This document shows positions 12,590-24,396 of a stretch of DNA of 64,000 nt, piece by piece. Position 1 is the first letter of the stretch, and the number at the start of each line of letters is the position of its first letter. Origin of the DNA: Dioszegia crocea (taxonomy: Eukaryota; Basidiomycota; Tremellomycetes; Tremellales; Bulleribasidiaceae); assembly GCA_001600615.1 (NCBI GenBank), contig BCKK01000006.1, positions 620,001-684,000 on the forward strand, in the 5' to 3' direction. Position numbers and translations under genes: made by a program. The notes beneath the pieces were generated by a model. That model did no database searches. It was given only the letters and a program-made list of their open reading frames with translations, and was not told where the DNA came from.

Positions 12590-15500
12590 TTAATCCTCAC
12601 TGACGTCCCCAAACCTAGTCGGCATCAGCTGATATTCCCATAGCGCTTAGTAGACGCCAATCATGACTCACTCAAAGATACCCAGTCGATCAGCTTTCGC
12701 GCCCTCGGTCGCATCGGCAAGTTTACGTTCGACCTTGGGGTACGCCTTGGTATACTTGAGCGATTTATCCACCGTCGCCAGGCCTGAATTATTAGCCAAA
12801 CCCCCACAACCACCCCGAAGACTCACCCTCCCGTACCAGATCCGCATTGATGCAAGTGAGAGGATCGTCCGCCGCATTCGGATCACTAGGATCGATCAAT
12901 CTCAGATGTAACAAATTCCCCTCCTTCTGATCTACATTTGCAACCAATTTACGCCCCTCGGTGAGCGAGCCGAATCGGCGCCAAGCTTCAGGCCCATATT
13001 CGTTGGCCCTCGGAACAAGCTTGACGAATGATAATCTGGCTTCGCGAGCTTGTCCGGGTAGTGATTTGAATTTAGCGTCAAGTGGTCGAATGCGGGCAAA
13101 GGGGAGAGTCTCCTCGTTTCCATAGTCGATAAAGTATAGGAGTGCTTCTTTTTTCAGGTTGGAAGATTTCTTAACTTTGGCTCGATACCTAACCATCAGC
13201 CTCTGACACCTGCCACCTGAACGAAAACACTTACCATTGGTTGTCCTCGCTGAATTTTGCAGAGACGAGATCTCCCGTTTTGGGACTGAAATCCTTAGGT
13301 GCTGTAGATGTGGCTTGACGATGATGCAGCGCAAAGTCCGACATGAGCTTTTCGAGTGCGGCAACGCCTGTCAGTCAGTATTTTCTCTTCGCCCCAGACA
13401 TCATGAGTTGACCCACTCTTATCATCAAGAACCTGGACAGAGAAACCGAAAGGATCCGAGTCCCTGACGGCGGAAACGTAGACATCAAGATATTCAGGTG
13501 CCAGAGCGGTTGCAGTGCCGGCATCCGCAGCAGGTGCAGCCTCCTCGCCAGTGTAATTGGACCACAGCTGCGGATCAGCCTCAAGCAATATGTCAAACTC
13601 ACATTCTTCTGCTCCTTCTTGGCCTCCTCCTCGGCTGACATAAGCTCCCGGCCGAATGGTAGGCTTTCGGCAGTATACGTGTGGACATTGACGAGACTAA
13701 ACAATCAGCAGGATTCCGCTTTGACAGAAAGCAAAACCTACCCGCTCTTAACGAGCTCAACAGCCACATTGACGCCGTTGATATACATGGCGCCAACGAA
13801 GCCACCCTGTTTATCGGTACTGTCAAAGGCTAGACAATCAGCCTGTTCCATCAACGGGAGGACTTACCAATCTCGACATCCCGCTGCATATATTTCGAAG
13901 CGAATTTATGCGCCTCAGGTCCGTACGCTTCACTCTTTTCGCCACTTCCTGCTCGGGCAACACGGGGGGCCCTGATCCCAGCTAGTACAAAGGTGATCTT
14001 TGTGTTTTCTTTTGGCATGTACAGCTTGAATCGAGATCCAGAAGCGACAAAGTCGACCTGCACAAATCAATTTCGAATCCAGGTGCCAGCCCAAAGCAAA
14101 ACTTACGACGGCGGCATGACGACCGGCCCGTTTCCAAGATGGGAGATATTGCGAAGCGCGCGAACCAGTCTCTGACGCGTCGACAATTCGGGGTAGGCTA
14201 ACTTCTTTTGTGGAATGCAGACCTCGGGTCTCTGCTAGGGCTCTGAAATCGTCAGCGACGACATTGGCTACGTGAGAGGAGACGCACGCTTGTTCCGCAA
14301 CGATCAGCTTGTCAAGTTCGGCCGATCGGTCCTCGTCTGCTGCCTTGTGGCGCAGGACAGTAGCGAGACCCTTCTCAATGAGTTGTTCTCCAATGTTGCT
14401 GGGTTGTCAGTTGAGCCAATTACACAAATCGATCAGCACTTACGTATTTTGGGTACCGTAGGTGATGGTGACACATTCCCGTTCTTCGTACTCGCCATCC
14501 TTGGGCTTGACGTAGTCGATAAGGACATGGACTGTCTTACCGATCAGGCGTTTTCTCAGGAACCTACACATTAGCTTACGTTCAACTCTTGAATTGGAGT
14601 CAACTATCGCCCGACTCACTCTTTCGCTTCATTTGCCCAGTACGCTTCTCTCGCACCAGTCCCTCTCGGTCCCCTGACGGAAGCCAGCTGTACCCTCCTC
14701 TCTGCTTCTTCCCCTTTCGCCACCAAGCTCAACTGATCAGATCCCCAAATCCGGACAACCGTAGCGTCAAAGCTCTGCCCCTTGTTGGTTGGGGCGGGAA
14801 CATCGACCGCGCCTCCTTCACCTCCATTTTGCGCAACGCTCTTCGTACTAGCAGCAGCAATGTTCTCCCAAAGACCAGCACGCTTGTCCTTGGCGGATTT
14901 CTCAGCAGCTCGAATACGATCCAGACCGCCATAAGCTGCGAGTAGACCGGCGTGCCACTGATTGTCAGCGTGAATCCAGGCTGGTGAAATGAAGACTTAC
15001 GTCAATGACTTTGGCGAGACCGGCAGAGCAAAGGAATTCGGCGATGTTACCATTAGGGTGCACACTGCTTCGTCAGCCTTGTTCGTGTGTGATAAATTCA
15101 ACGCTTACACAGTACCAATGATGACGCTCGAGCCTCCACCTCCTGATGATGGGAGTGAGGGCATACCGCTGCCATTAGCCTTTTGAGCTGCGGCAGGCGT
15201 AGGTCCGCTCGATCCGAGAGACACGGGTGCGGAGAGTAGGCGGACTTTAACGGGTCGCTGTAGAAGTCTGACCTCGACGAACGAGCGAGCCTGATTGTCA
15301 GCACAGTAGACTAATCACCAGTATCACAAGATATACCTCTTCTCCCCATGGCTCAGCTGATGGTTCACCTTCTCGGCCGTTAGTGGCCCGGGGTGATTTA
15401 GCGCCTGCAACAGTCTACAATATCAGCACATTCCTCCGTAAAGTTTTAGAAAACGTACGAGGTTGATGAATTGATGGTGATGCTCATCTAACAGTAGTCG

Positions 15501-16388
15501 GACACGGTACTGCGTCCCATCTCGTACTTGTTCAATGAGCGCATCGACCTCCTGATCTTTGTATTCGGCAATAAAAGCATGAGGGTCTGCAGGCATCTGG
15601 AAAGACACAGTGCGTTGCTGATCGTCAGCTCAGAGTCCAGGGAAACTTACAGTTTCAGGTTGATCATCCCATACACCTCTTCCTTCCGCCTTGGCCTGAC
15701 CTTCGGCATTTCGCAGCATCTCACGACGCTTCGCTTCTGCCTCGCCGAGCCGCCTGGTACATCAGCTGCTGAATTGCACGATTCACGGCAGAAACACATA
15801 CCTCACAGCCTCCTCGCCCTCTCCGACGCCCTCCCTCACTCGGGCCCAACCAGAGTTCACAATTAGCATGGAAACATCCTGAGGAGGTCCGCCCGGGGAT
15901 GCGGGCGCAATATACAGAGTAGCGAATTCTCGGTCCTATTTATCAGATCTCGCCATTGAGCTTGTGGGTGACCAACTTACTCCTCCGGCCGAACCATTCG
16001 CAGGTAAAGTGTGTGTAATATTCACCGCGACTTCTTTACCGACGAGCAGAGTTCGTAGGTATTCCCGAGATGAGAATGCAAAAGGCTGAGATTGTCAGCG
16101 TGACAATACAACCAGAGCAACTCCACATACCTCATCCTCACGCGCGGTAGATCCCATACGCGGGGCGGACAAGCCTGCGATATGCAAAGACCTCTCTTTT
16201 AGGGGTTTACCCTTCTCGGGCGTCTCCTTCGAGCGTACAATCACGGTGTCCCCGGACAGAACGGCTATAGGTGTCAGACGATGGGCACATTCCAAAAAGT
16301 CAGCAAGTCCGGCTCACATTTGACGATCTGTACGCGTCAGTATCGGCCGCTTTTGGTGTGAAGCTTCACTTACGAATCTACTTGACAT
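12590..16388 (-). CDS. SND1: Tudor-SN: staphylococcal nuclease-like repeats plus Tudor domain
   Basis: Multifunctional RNA-binding protein with four SN-like (OB-fold) repeats and a C-terminal Tudor/SN-like module, linked in other eukaryotes to mRNA stability, stress granules and splicing. The first exon is MSSRF at 16388. Repeat 1 shows SGDTVIVRS and ERSLHIAGLSAPRMG. Later repeats show FVASGSRFKLYMPKENTKI, TFVLAGIRAPR and YGPEAHKFASKYMQRDVEI. The Tudor part (about 12800-13260) has EALLYFIDYGNEETLPFARI and YGPEAWRRF. A stop is readable at 12668, but GA/GTGAGT there is a donor. A final exon adds EFGDVSED, stop 12590-12592, matching the family's C-terminal YGDF-type ending. More than a dozen introns. 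Confidence 0.94.
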
Positions 16389-16920
16389 GTTGGCGCCTAT
16401 AACCCTGGGTTAGAAACAAAGAGTAAGCCTATAGATGGAAGATGTAGCAGGGTATTGATCATGGTCAGCCAATTAATCGCGAACCGCCTTGGCTTGTGTC
16501 ACGTGCATCCCGCAGGCACTCGATCGTGAATCGTGCTCGCACGACTCGAGCGACTTTGGTGCGCACTCTCTCCGCTCTCCCTGGGACATACTCGGGCATC
16601 GACCAGGTAGATATGACTTCATAAGAAGGACAAATCGACAAGAATCAGCACTGAGCTTATCATCGGGCTTCTAAAGCACCGCTCGGACGTCCCTAATCGC
16701 TGCTGCGTTATGTCGCCATCTCGCGCCAGCAGACAATCCTTTCAACTTCACCCCGTGCGTTATGCCTGGGCGCTTTGTCCGCCCTGACTTGGGGCCAGAC
16801 TGCTGGACATATATATCGGGGCTGACCAATTGTCAGAATACCACTTAGCCGATTTCTTCAGACCTCACCCTTCCGACAATCAATCAGCCTCAATCTTTCG
16901 TCTCCTCAAGCCTTACTACA
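16389..16920. other. Divergent promoter region SND1 / DUG3
   Basis: Shared upstream region of SND1 (-) and the amidotransferase gene (+). It holds an ATATATAT element at 16809-16816 on the DUG3 side. No gene is supported. Confidence 0.55.
16809..16816 (+). promoter_or_regulatory. TATA-like element of the DUG3 gene
   Basis: ATATATAT lies 105 nt upstream of the ATG at 16921, followed by a pyrimidine-rich leader; distance and sequence fit a TATA box. Confidence 0.45.
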
Positions 16921-18641
16921 ATGTGCCGACTTGTAAGTCTACTCTGCTGTCTCATAGTCTATCTGATCGGGCTGATGATCTAGCTGGTATACAAGGGCAA
17001 TGAGCCCATCCAGCTCTCTCACCTGGTCACTCGTCCGAAACACAGCATCACCAATCAAGCGTTCGAATCGAAATTGCGCTTCCCGTCTTCCCGGCCCATG
17101 AACGTAAGTTGAGACTTGTCACCCTCCATCCAGGCAATACTATGCTGATGGGTCAAGGCAGATGGCTTTGGGATAGGTTGGTATGACCCTCAACCTCCCA
17201 CATACAATCCTGACGCTCCACATCAACCCCACCCCACTGCATCACCCGCGCCCCCGAGCTCCAGCAATCCGTCTTCTCCTCCACTGGGCGGAGGTGGCTC
17301 TATCGACGGTTCTCCACTGGACCTTTCTGAGCCTGTGGCTGCTTTGGATGGAAACAGGGATACTGATCATGAGAACGCACAAAGAGAATTGCTGGTCAAG
17401 CGGGATGCAGAGCAGGCTTTGGCGAACGAGCGACCTTGTCTCTTCAAATCTCTGAACCCCGTACGTACTTCAGCCTAGGTGACTGTACGCCCCGCTGACG
17501 AGATAGGCCTGGAGCAACGCCAATCTCACCCGCCTGGCCGAGAAGATCCGCAGCCCACTTGTCTTTGCTCACGTCAGAGCCTCCACCTCAGCTGGCGCAC
17601 GTGAGTGCTCCTTTCGGGCGATGGGATCATGCTGACATTGTAGCAAGCGAGGACAACGCCCATCCTTGGATCTTCGACAAGTTGATGGTACGTGGACTTC
17701 CCCATTGACGAGACTGTCTGACCACCTATAGTGGATGCACAATGGCGAAATCAGCGAGTTTCCCAAGATCAAGCGCGCGCTACAACAGTCACTCCCGGAC
17801 GAGCTCTTTCTTTATCCTTCAGGCTACACCGGTGAGGCAGAATCGTAAAGAACTTGGCTCGCATCGCTGACATTCAGATTCGGAATGGGCATTCATGGTC
17901 TTTCTGTCCAAGGTAAATTGATTTGCCTCGGCTACTTCGGCCAATTGCTGATTCTTTAGCTCAAAGATCCTCACGCTCGCTCATTCACCCATGTCGAGCT
18001 CCGCAACGCAATGATGGAGACCATCAAGCTCATCAACAAACTTTCCAAAGATGTGGGGATCACCTCCCCCCATCTCCTCAACTACGTCGTCACCGACGGC
18101 GAAAGCATCGTTGCCACCCGGTGAGTCACCCTTCTTGCGCCTGCATCGCGCGGACTTCGAAGCTTACGGAGCAGATACATCTCATCTCGAGTCTGCGAAG
18201 CCTCTTCTCTCTTCTTCTCGTCCGGAACCGAATTCAAAGAGTACCAAGAAGGCGGTATCTACCGAATGACCAAGGCCGACAAGCGCGAGAATGTCATCAT
18301 GATTGCGAGTGAACCATTGACGTTTGAGCGGAGCGACTGGATGGAAGTCAAATCCAATACGATGATTGTCATCACGCCCAAGGTGAGTCGTGGCATGCGC
18401 TAAAGTGATTTTGGAAAGAACAAGCTGATGTACTTCAGATGAACGTCTTGCAGGTGCCAATCATTGACGAGTTCTGGGTGGCGCCGCAAGACCCCGAGGC
18501 GCAGTCTCGATCGCAGGATTTCGCGATATCGATGGGGTTTGGTGAGTCGATCGGCACAACTAGAATTATATTTCTGTTCTGATGCGGATAGGACATGGCT
18601 TTGCTTCAATGGAGGCGAGTCAGGAGGTTGCAGTTCATTGA
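16921..18641 (+). CDS. DUG3: Class II glutamine amidotransferase, DUG3-like
   Basis: Amidotransferase of the Ntn-hydrolase fold; yeast Dug3 works with Dug2 in the cytosolic breakdown of glutathione. Exon 1 is only MCR, so Cys2 becomes the N-terminal nucleophile after Met removal. LLVYKGNEPIQLSHLVTRP and HSITNQAFESKLR follow, then ADGFGIGWYDP, the Asn/Gly site LVFAHVRAS, and HPWIFDKLMWMHNGEISEF with the conserved HNG. TSPHLLNYVVTDGESIVATR and VIMIASEPLT, typical of the family, come later. A proline/serine-rich loop after GWYDP (about 17195-17290) is an insertion relative to the compact core. The last exon ends EASQEVAVH, stop 18639-18641. About nine introns of 45-70 nt. Confidence 0.92.
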
Positions 18642-19414
18642 ACAACTAGGCGTACAGGTCACGTTACAGGTCCATCTTTTCTGGTCAGCGCATAGTGATC
18701 TGTATCACTCTGCTTCTACGTATCGAAATCACAGGCTGCTAGACGTTGACTTCTGGTCATTATGATCCATGCTCACTGATGACTGTATTGACACCTTTCA
18801 ACTCTTATGATCACAATATCCAGCGTCAGACTTGATAATGTGGTCAAACAGCAATGCAGTCAGCGTGGAAGGAACAAATGGCTCAAACTTTTGGTCAAAT
18901 GCATCACACAGCTGATTGAGCAATCCTTCACGCGACAACTCTCCGATACATGTGTCCTTGCAACTAGCTGACCCTACTCACGAATCTCCTCACCGATGAT
19001 TGGTCAGCTTCCAGGCTGAACACTCAGGTCTCGGTGCTACTGTCGATGCCAGCAACATACTGCTATGACCACCATTATATACACAGCGCACTACAGGGCC
19101 TTTACTCATATGTTGGCAAATTCTCCTAGTACGTCTGCATCGCATCTCCATGCTGTGGCGGCAGTTCGCAACTCGGTGGCAAATTTGCCACCGAAACATT
19201 TACCAGCATTTACCCCAGCCCTGCATGCAGGTACCAGGCCTGGACTTTCAAGACTGATAGCTTCATGGGCAGATAGATGCGTGGACGAAGGAGCAAAGAT
19301 GTGATTATCCAGAAGCATGGGTACTTGCATGTTGTCCGGATCTCTCGTCTATATGACCCGCCACGACCGGATTCTGATTCAACATATAGCAACTTGCTCA
19401 GCTCCGGCACCCTT
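18642..19414. other. Intergenic region with 22-bp palindrome
   Basis: Between the DUG3 stop and the stop of an orphan minus-strand gene. No gene is supported; open frames at 19065-19304 and 19106-19330 are shadows around a palindrome at 19173-19194. Confidence 0.5.
19173..19194. repeat. Perfect 22-bp palindrome with two overlapping PACE-like sites
   Basis: The core GGTGGCAAATTTGCCACC (19175-19192) is extended by TC and GA to a perfect 22-bp palindrome. Each half is GGTGGCAAA, the sequence known in S. cerevisiae as PACE, the Rpn4 site of proteasome promoters. The same 18-bp core recurs at 20534-20551. Confidence 0.85.
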
Positions 19415-20047
19415 TCACGTCTGCTCGTCCGGTTTATACCATTCCGTGGCCGGGCTCGCGCCATCCGTAATTGTGTCCAGGGTGCTAAGGATGGCCTTCC
19501 GTTGCGCGTTGTTCTCGTTCGCCCTCTTGCGATATTCACCAGCGTCGATGTAGAATATGCAATTCCACACTGAGGTTCGCTCGAAGGATGGGTCGAGCGT
19601 GAGCAAAATCTTGGCGGCTGCGATCTGTTCTGCCGCATACGAGTTGACGGGAGGATTTGATAGCGCCTGATCAAGATGACTTCTCAGACGCGCGGTTGAT
19701 CTCCACCACGGATGCTCAAAAGCATACCTGGAGGAATTGACCCAGGTGGAACGCCAAGTGTTCAGGATGCTTCTCGCGCAATGAGACGCATGAGATGAGG
19801 AGTTGGGCACAGGTAAAGCAAGTAGAGTCTTGTTCTCCCCCAACTGGCGCTCCAGATCGTCATGATAACGCCGAGTCTTCTCCCGAAAGCTCGTTTCGAC
19901 CTGTGCGGGAGTCAGGACCTCTGTCGGACCGTCATCTGTACTACGGGCACATCGGCTGTTTCGAGAACTCATCGAAGGTGCGCGTGGTGAATGCAGGATG
20001 CTGGGGTTATTTGGCTGGCGAGGGGTATGTGGGTGGCGAACGCGCAA
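19415..20047 (-). CDS. Orphan protein, hypothetical
   Basis: One uninterrupted frame of 210 codons; an in-frame ATG at 19972 (MSSRNSRCARSTDD) may be the real start. No family is recognised and no signal peptide or membrane helix is seen. From about 19600 to 19930 the sequence is helical and charged (LTPAQVETSFREKTRRYHDD, AAEQIAAAKILLTLDP, NENNAQRKAILSTLD), with several Trp residues in a segment NTWRSTWVNSSRYAFEHPWW. The gene is bracketed by two copies of the same 18-bp palindrome, about 220 bp beyond its stop and 490 bp upstream of its start. It may be a lineage-specific gene, or an exon of a longer one extending to about 20450. Confidence 0.5.
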   Translation of the reverse strand: MRVRHPHTPRQPNNPSILHSPRAPSMSSRNSRCARSTDDGPTEVLTPAQVETSFREKTRRYHDDLERQLGENKTLLALPVPNSSSHASHCARSILNTWRSTWVNSSRYAFEHPWWRSTARLRSHLDQALSNPPVNSYAAEQIAAAKILLTLDPSFERTSVWNCIFYIDAGEYRKRANENNAQRKAILSTLDTITDGASPATEWYKPDEQT

Positions 20048-20716
20048 GAAGGAAGTGGAGGCTTTGAAATGCAGGAGTATGTGATATGATTTGTGGCTTT
20101 GCCCACGCGGTCAACTACAAGCAATTTGTGCTTAATTGTGGAAGCCGAGGCTGTCGGTGGAGGATAAGTCTTGAGAAGGAGTCGAGGTATGATGAAGAGC
20201 TGGGACGTGGGGATTTACGGGATGGGTCCAGCGATGGAGAACAGTCCACTAGAAGCAGAAGGGAGGAGCATGGGTGAAAGGACGTCGTCGACACTACACT
20301 GGGCTTACCATGCCTCGCTGTACTGGGGTTCCGGCGCTCATACCGGGAATGGAGGCTGGCTCTGTGGAATTCTTCGTCTGCATCTGGGACACCTCGCGCT
20401 CCTGCTCGTTGATTTGGCGCTTTGTTAAATATCAATTGTCAGCATCCTCACACTGCTATGGCTACCACGCATGAACAGTCAAGTGAAGGCCGCAATTTTG
20501 GTGGTGATTGTCGCCACTCTCCATTTGCCGCTGGGTGGCAAATTTGCCACCAGTTTAGATTCGTGAGTAGAGGTTAATCTGATGGTGAAAGGTGCCTTTC
20601 TGAAGGTGGCGTTAGGTATGAATTATAGCTCGAGATGTTGACTGCAACTTGAGCAGACTAATACCCAAGAAAGAGATGCCTTGATTGCCCACTGTACTTG
20701 CCGGAAAACCCGAAGA
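20048..20716. other. Intergenic region with possible small exon and palindrome
   Basis: On the minus strand at about 20293-20418 there is a coding-like piece, RQINEQEREVSQMQTKNS followed by TEPASIPGMSAGTP, preceded by a good acceptor (TGACAATTGATATTTAACAAAG). I found no convincing start or downstream partner. The second palindrome lies at 20534-20551. Confidence 0.35.
20534..20551. repeat. 18-bp palindrome, second copy
   Basis: GGTGGCAAATTTGCCACC, identical to the core of the palindrome at 19173-19194 and about 1.36 kb away. It holds two opposed PACE-like 9-mers overlapping head to head. Confidence 0.85.
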
Positions 20717-22634
20717 TCAAACAAAGCTCGGGGTCCACTCTTCCCTCCCTCTTCTTCTTCTATCCAGCGCGACGACCTCGCCATCATCATTCCCAACCCT
20801 AGAGACCATCCTCGCACGATACGCCAACGCCAGCCCAGGGTACATATCGAGACTTTCCACCAATATCCGATTGGTATACACCGGTAAGGGATGGTGGCTT
20901 TCGTGTCCCCCAAAAACACCGCCAACTTCGCCCACAAGCGCTTCAAGACCAAGGAGACACCATCCGGCGATGAGGGTAACGATAACGAGAGCGGGGCCTG
21001 ATACTGCACATAAGAGGGAGAGCGGGATTGCGGCGAGATAGATTGTGAGGAGGTGATATGAGTGAAGAGTGAGTGGAAGGGGTGGCGCGGCTGATGCATC
21101 AGCTTGAATCCTGGGTGCCTGGGTAGATCACTTACTAGATGACAATCGCTCTGCATCGCCGAGATGACACGATAAAGAGTTGATGATACCCAAAGCCCTG
21201 TCCCTCTTCGCGTCACTCCAACCGCCCTTTGTCGAAGGTACCTCTGCCAGTCCAATCACATACGCCTCGAGCAGTTTGAGTATCGCCAAAGGCAGATTTG
21301 GCGGAGTTGGACTTGCAAGATTACTCTTTGTTCTCGGGGCACCATTTCCCCCACCCTGGTCTTCCGCCCTCATACGATCGTTCTTTCCATCGTCGTTCTC
21401 CCCATCCGCCGTCGAGAATTGGTTCAACTCATCCAGCTGTTTCCTCAGTTCTTGATCCTCTACTCCGCCTAACCCAGCTACCGCTTCTGCGAAATGTGAG
21501 ACGGCCTCCTCTGCCTTTTCCCGTAGGTTGCTCAACTCCCATTCGTCGTCATCTCCAGCTGAGGAGCGCTCTTCAGAGGTGGGCGGACCAGTGTACCGTC
21601 TTCTCAGACCCGGACGAGGCAGGTCTTCCGTTGCGTCTAGAAGCACGGCCGAGTTGCCGGCTTGCTCAGAAGCGGATGACATGTGGTCTTCGGCGAATCT
21701 CACGCGGGCCTCTGTGCGTTTAAGAGAGGCCAAGTAGGCTGACGGTAGGAGATCGCAGAGCGGTGGTTGGGGCAGAGGACGCGTGGTGTGAAGGTGATGT
21801 CTGGGCTGTCAGCTGTGTAACTGCCAAATGAAGAGGTCACGTACTGTAAAGCGAAAGCAAATCCTACGAATAGACCAGCGAGCTCGTCCGCTCTGTCCGA
21901 AACGAGGTTGTTCCTTCCGCTATCGCTCAGCTGAGCTGCCCCCTTCGTCTCAGGTAAACCTCTTATCCGCTGGGACGAATTACTAGGCGATGATCCTTCG
22001 CTGGCAGAGGCGGATAGACCTAGAAGACTGGCAGGGCTCGAAGCAGTCGGAGATTGGCCGTTGTCAGGAGGCGGTGATGCGATAGAGATCTGCAGGGTCA
22101 GACTTGGATTAATCGATTCCAGTAGCAAAGAAGCCATACCAGACGGATAGCATCCCGGACGTTGGTCCTTATCGCCACCCAGACCTTCTTGCCCTCCTCC
22201 CATTTTGACACTGCGGAAGAGAAGCGATGAGAGAGCAGAAGGCCAGTCACTGAGGGTCAGCATAAATAGCGCCAGTGTAAAGAAGACATACCCATGCTCA
22301 GCACACCGACGATTGAGGCGCCCGCTTTCCCAACAGCGGCAGTAGGTATCCACCCCTTCTCTGACGCATACACTATACTCGACGCGTATACAGCAAGTAG
22401 CGGAAGTTGGCGTGGCGGTAGGCGAGATCTTCAGATGAGCTTAGACAGCCTGAGGGTCCAAAGACAGACTTACAATGCGTAGGTCAATAGCGCGATCCGA
22501 GCTTGTAATGCCCCGACTTCCTTTGCCGGCGCTCGTCGTGGTCTGTTGTTGCTAGCTGGCGGTCTCCCAGCTCCACGCATTTTACGCATCGATGGCCGTA
22601 GGTCTCTCGGAGGGTAGCCAGGGCTGGACATTGT
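20717..22634 (-). CDS. Bestrophin-family (UPF0187) anion channel-like membrane protein
   Basis: Fungal bestrophin-like protein, expected to form an anion channel in a membrane. It starts at 22634 with a basic, disordered tail (MSSPGYPPRDLRPSMRKMRG). After splicing, LPLLAVYASSIVYASEKGW and KAGASIVGVLSMVTGLLLSH are membrane segments. They lead into KWEEGKKVWVAIRTNVRDAI, the counterpart of the family's RYWEGRxLW motif, then LFVGFAFALQ and HHLHTTRPLPQPPLCDLLP. A charged insertion of roughly 100 residues (about 21360-21680, acidic, DEWELSNLREKAEEAVSHF) precedes GIINSLSCHLGDAERLSS, PLPLTLHSYHLLTIYLAAIP and GWCLLGLEALVGEVGGVFG. The stop is at 20717-20719. Reading straight through the introns gives misleading frames. 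It shares a 122-nt promoter with RFT1. Confidence 0.85.
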
Positions 22635-22756
22635 CGTATACAGTCGACAAGACGTTACAACAAGATGAGCGAAAAGGACAAAGACAGGAAAGAGCAAAGA
22701 TGAAACATCTCGAGATAGCAGGCTGAACCTTTTGTACACTTTACATTCCCCCACCT

Positions 22757-24396
22757 ATGTCCACCACCACTACTTCGTCCCTGCTCACTGCTCGCGCTCT
22801 GATACTCCTCCAGCTCCTCAGTAGACTACTGACTTTTGGTTTGAATCAAGCCCTTGTCCGCCTGGCTCCGCCAGAAGTCTTTGGCACGGCCGCCATCCAG
22901 TTCGACCTCATCTGCTCAACAACCCTCTTCTTATCCCGCGAAGGTATACGGAATGCGCTCTTACGCTCTCCGAACAAGCCCGCATCGGCACAGGCAAATG
23001 ATCTACGTCGAACGCAAGACAAAAGACTAGCTATCGTCCCATTTTGGCTCGGTATAGCCGTTTCTACCCTAACGGTAGCGGTTTACCTCGCTCGACTACC
23101 GCTCAGCACGTCTCAGCAGAAAGACTTCCATCTGTCGCTCGGCCTGTATGTGATGTCGGCACTATTGGAGCTCGCTATCGAGCCGCACTACATCGCAGCG
23201 CTTCGAAGCTCTCCGCCAAGGATCAGGGTGAGAGTACAGGCGGAGGGGGGAATGGCGATCACCAAAGCGGTAGTCACAGTCGGGTGTGTGGTTGCGTTTG
23301 AGAAGTTGGGTCAAAGCAGGCCTTTGTTGGCATTTGCGGTAGGGCAGGCAACGGGTGCGGTCTGGCTGGTCGGGAGGTATATGCTAGAGTTTGGCGGAAA
23401 TGGGTTGGTCTGGACGTCCAGCAAGCAAGGGTGCGTACTCTCATCATACCGGCACCATCTGAGCTGATCCAGCAGTCAAAAGCTCTTTGATGATGCCACC
23501 ACCTCACTTGCGGTAGCCAATATGCGACAGAGCGTAGTCAAGCATGTTCTGACCGAGGCGGACAGGATTGCCGTAGGCATCATCTGCCCCTTGGAGGATC
23601 AGGGTGGCTATGCCGTAGCAATGAACTACGGTGCGCCTAGATTCGTAGGACCAGCTGATACAAAGGCTCTCTCGTAGCACGCATCATCTTCCAGCCCCTC
23701 GAAGAGACCCTCCTCCTGCACTTCTCTGCCTCTCCGACATCGGCTGCCTCCATCCGCCTACTCACACTGGCGATCCGTCTTTCCTCTCATCTTCTCCTAC
23801 TCCTTCCAACATTCCTTCCGCCTCTGCTTCCTGCCCTCACTCCACTCCTCCTACCACGCCGATATCTCTCCACATCCGCTCCAGAGATCCTTGAGACGTA
23901 TCTCAAGGCATACATCCCTCTCCTATCCCTCAACGGCATTCTCGAGGCATATCATGCAGCCACGGCGACGCCTTCGGAAGTCAAGACCCAGATCAAGTGG
24001 ATGGTCGGGTCTTCCATGGCCTTTGTTGGCGCGTTGGTGCTGAGTACTCGAGGCGTATCAAATGGGCAGACAGAGACGACACTCATCTACGCGTCGTGTC
24101 TCGCCATGGTGATTCGGATCTCTTATGCTTTACTCCATGCGCGCCGGCGGGCAAAAGGTGCGGGCGGGGAGATACCAATGCTATCGATCATTCCGCGAAA
24201 GGAGGTGGTCGGAGCTGCATTTGCCAGTGGATTTCTGCTTCGTAAATTGGCGGGAATAGGGAGATGGCAAGATGGTTGGATTGGGCGAGGGGAGTTGATT
24301 GGGACTGGAGCGGCCTTGGGTCTGTCAACTTTAGCTGTCATTTTCGTAGCGGAGAGAGAAGATGTGCTGGCGGCTTGGAAAGGTAAAACAGCTTGA
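22757..24396 (+). CDS. RFT1: RFT1-family ER membrane protein of lipid-linked oligosaccharide assembly
   Basis: Polytopic ER protein of the MOP flippase superfamily needed for N-glycosylation after Man5GlcNAc2-PP-dolichol is made; direct flipping activity is disputed. It starts MSTTTTSSLLTARALILLQL with a first helix, then FGLNQALVRLAPPEVFGTAA and REGIRNALLRSP, both typical of Rft1. Introns lie at about 23430-23475 and 23630-23677. KHVLTEADRIAVGIICPLED and QGGYAVAMNYG lead into ARIIFQPLEETLLLHFS, the family's best-conserved block. KAYIPLLSLNGILEAY and several C-terminal helices follow; the protein ends AAWKGKTA. With DPM1 at 3.2 kb this is the second dolichol-pathway gene in the window. Confidence 0.93.
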
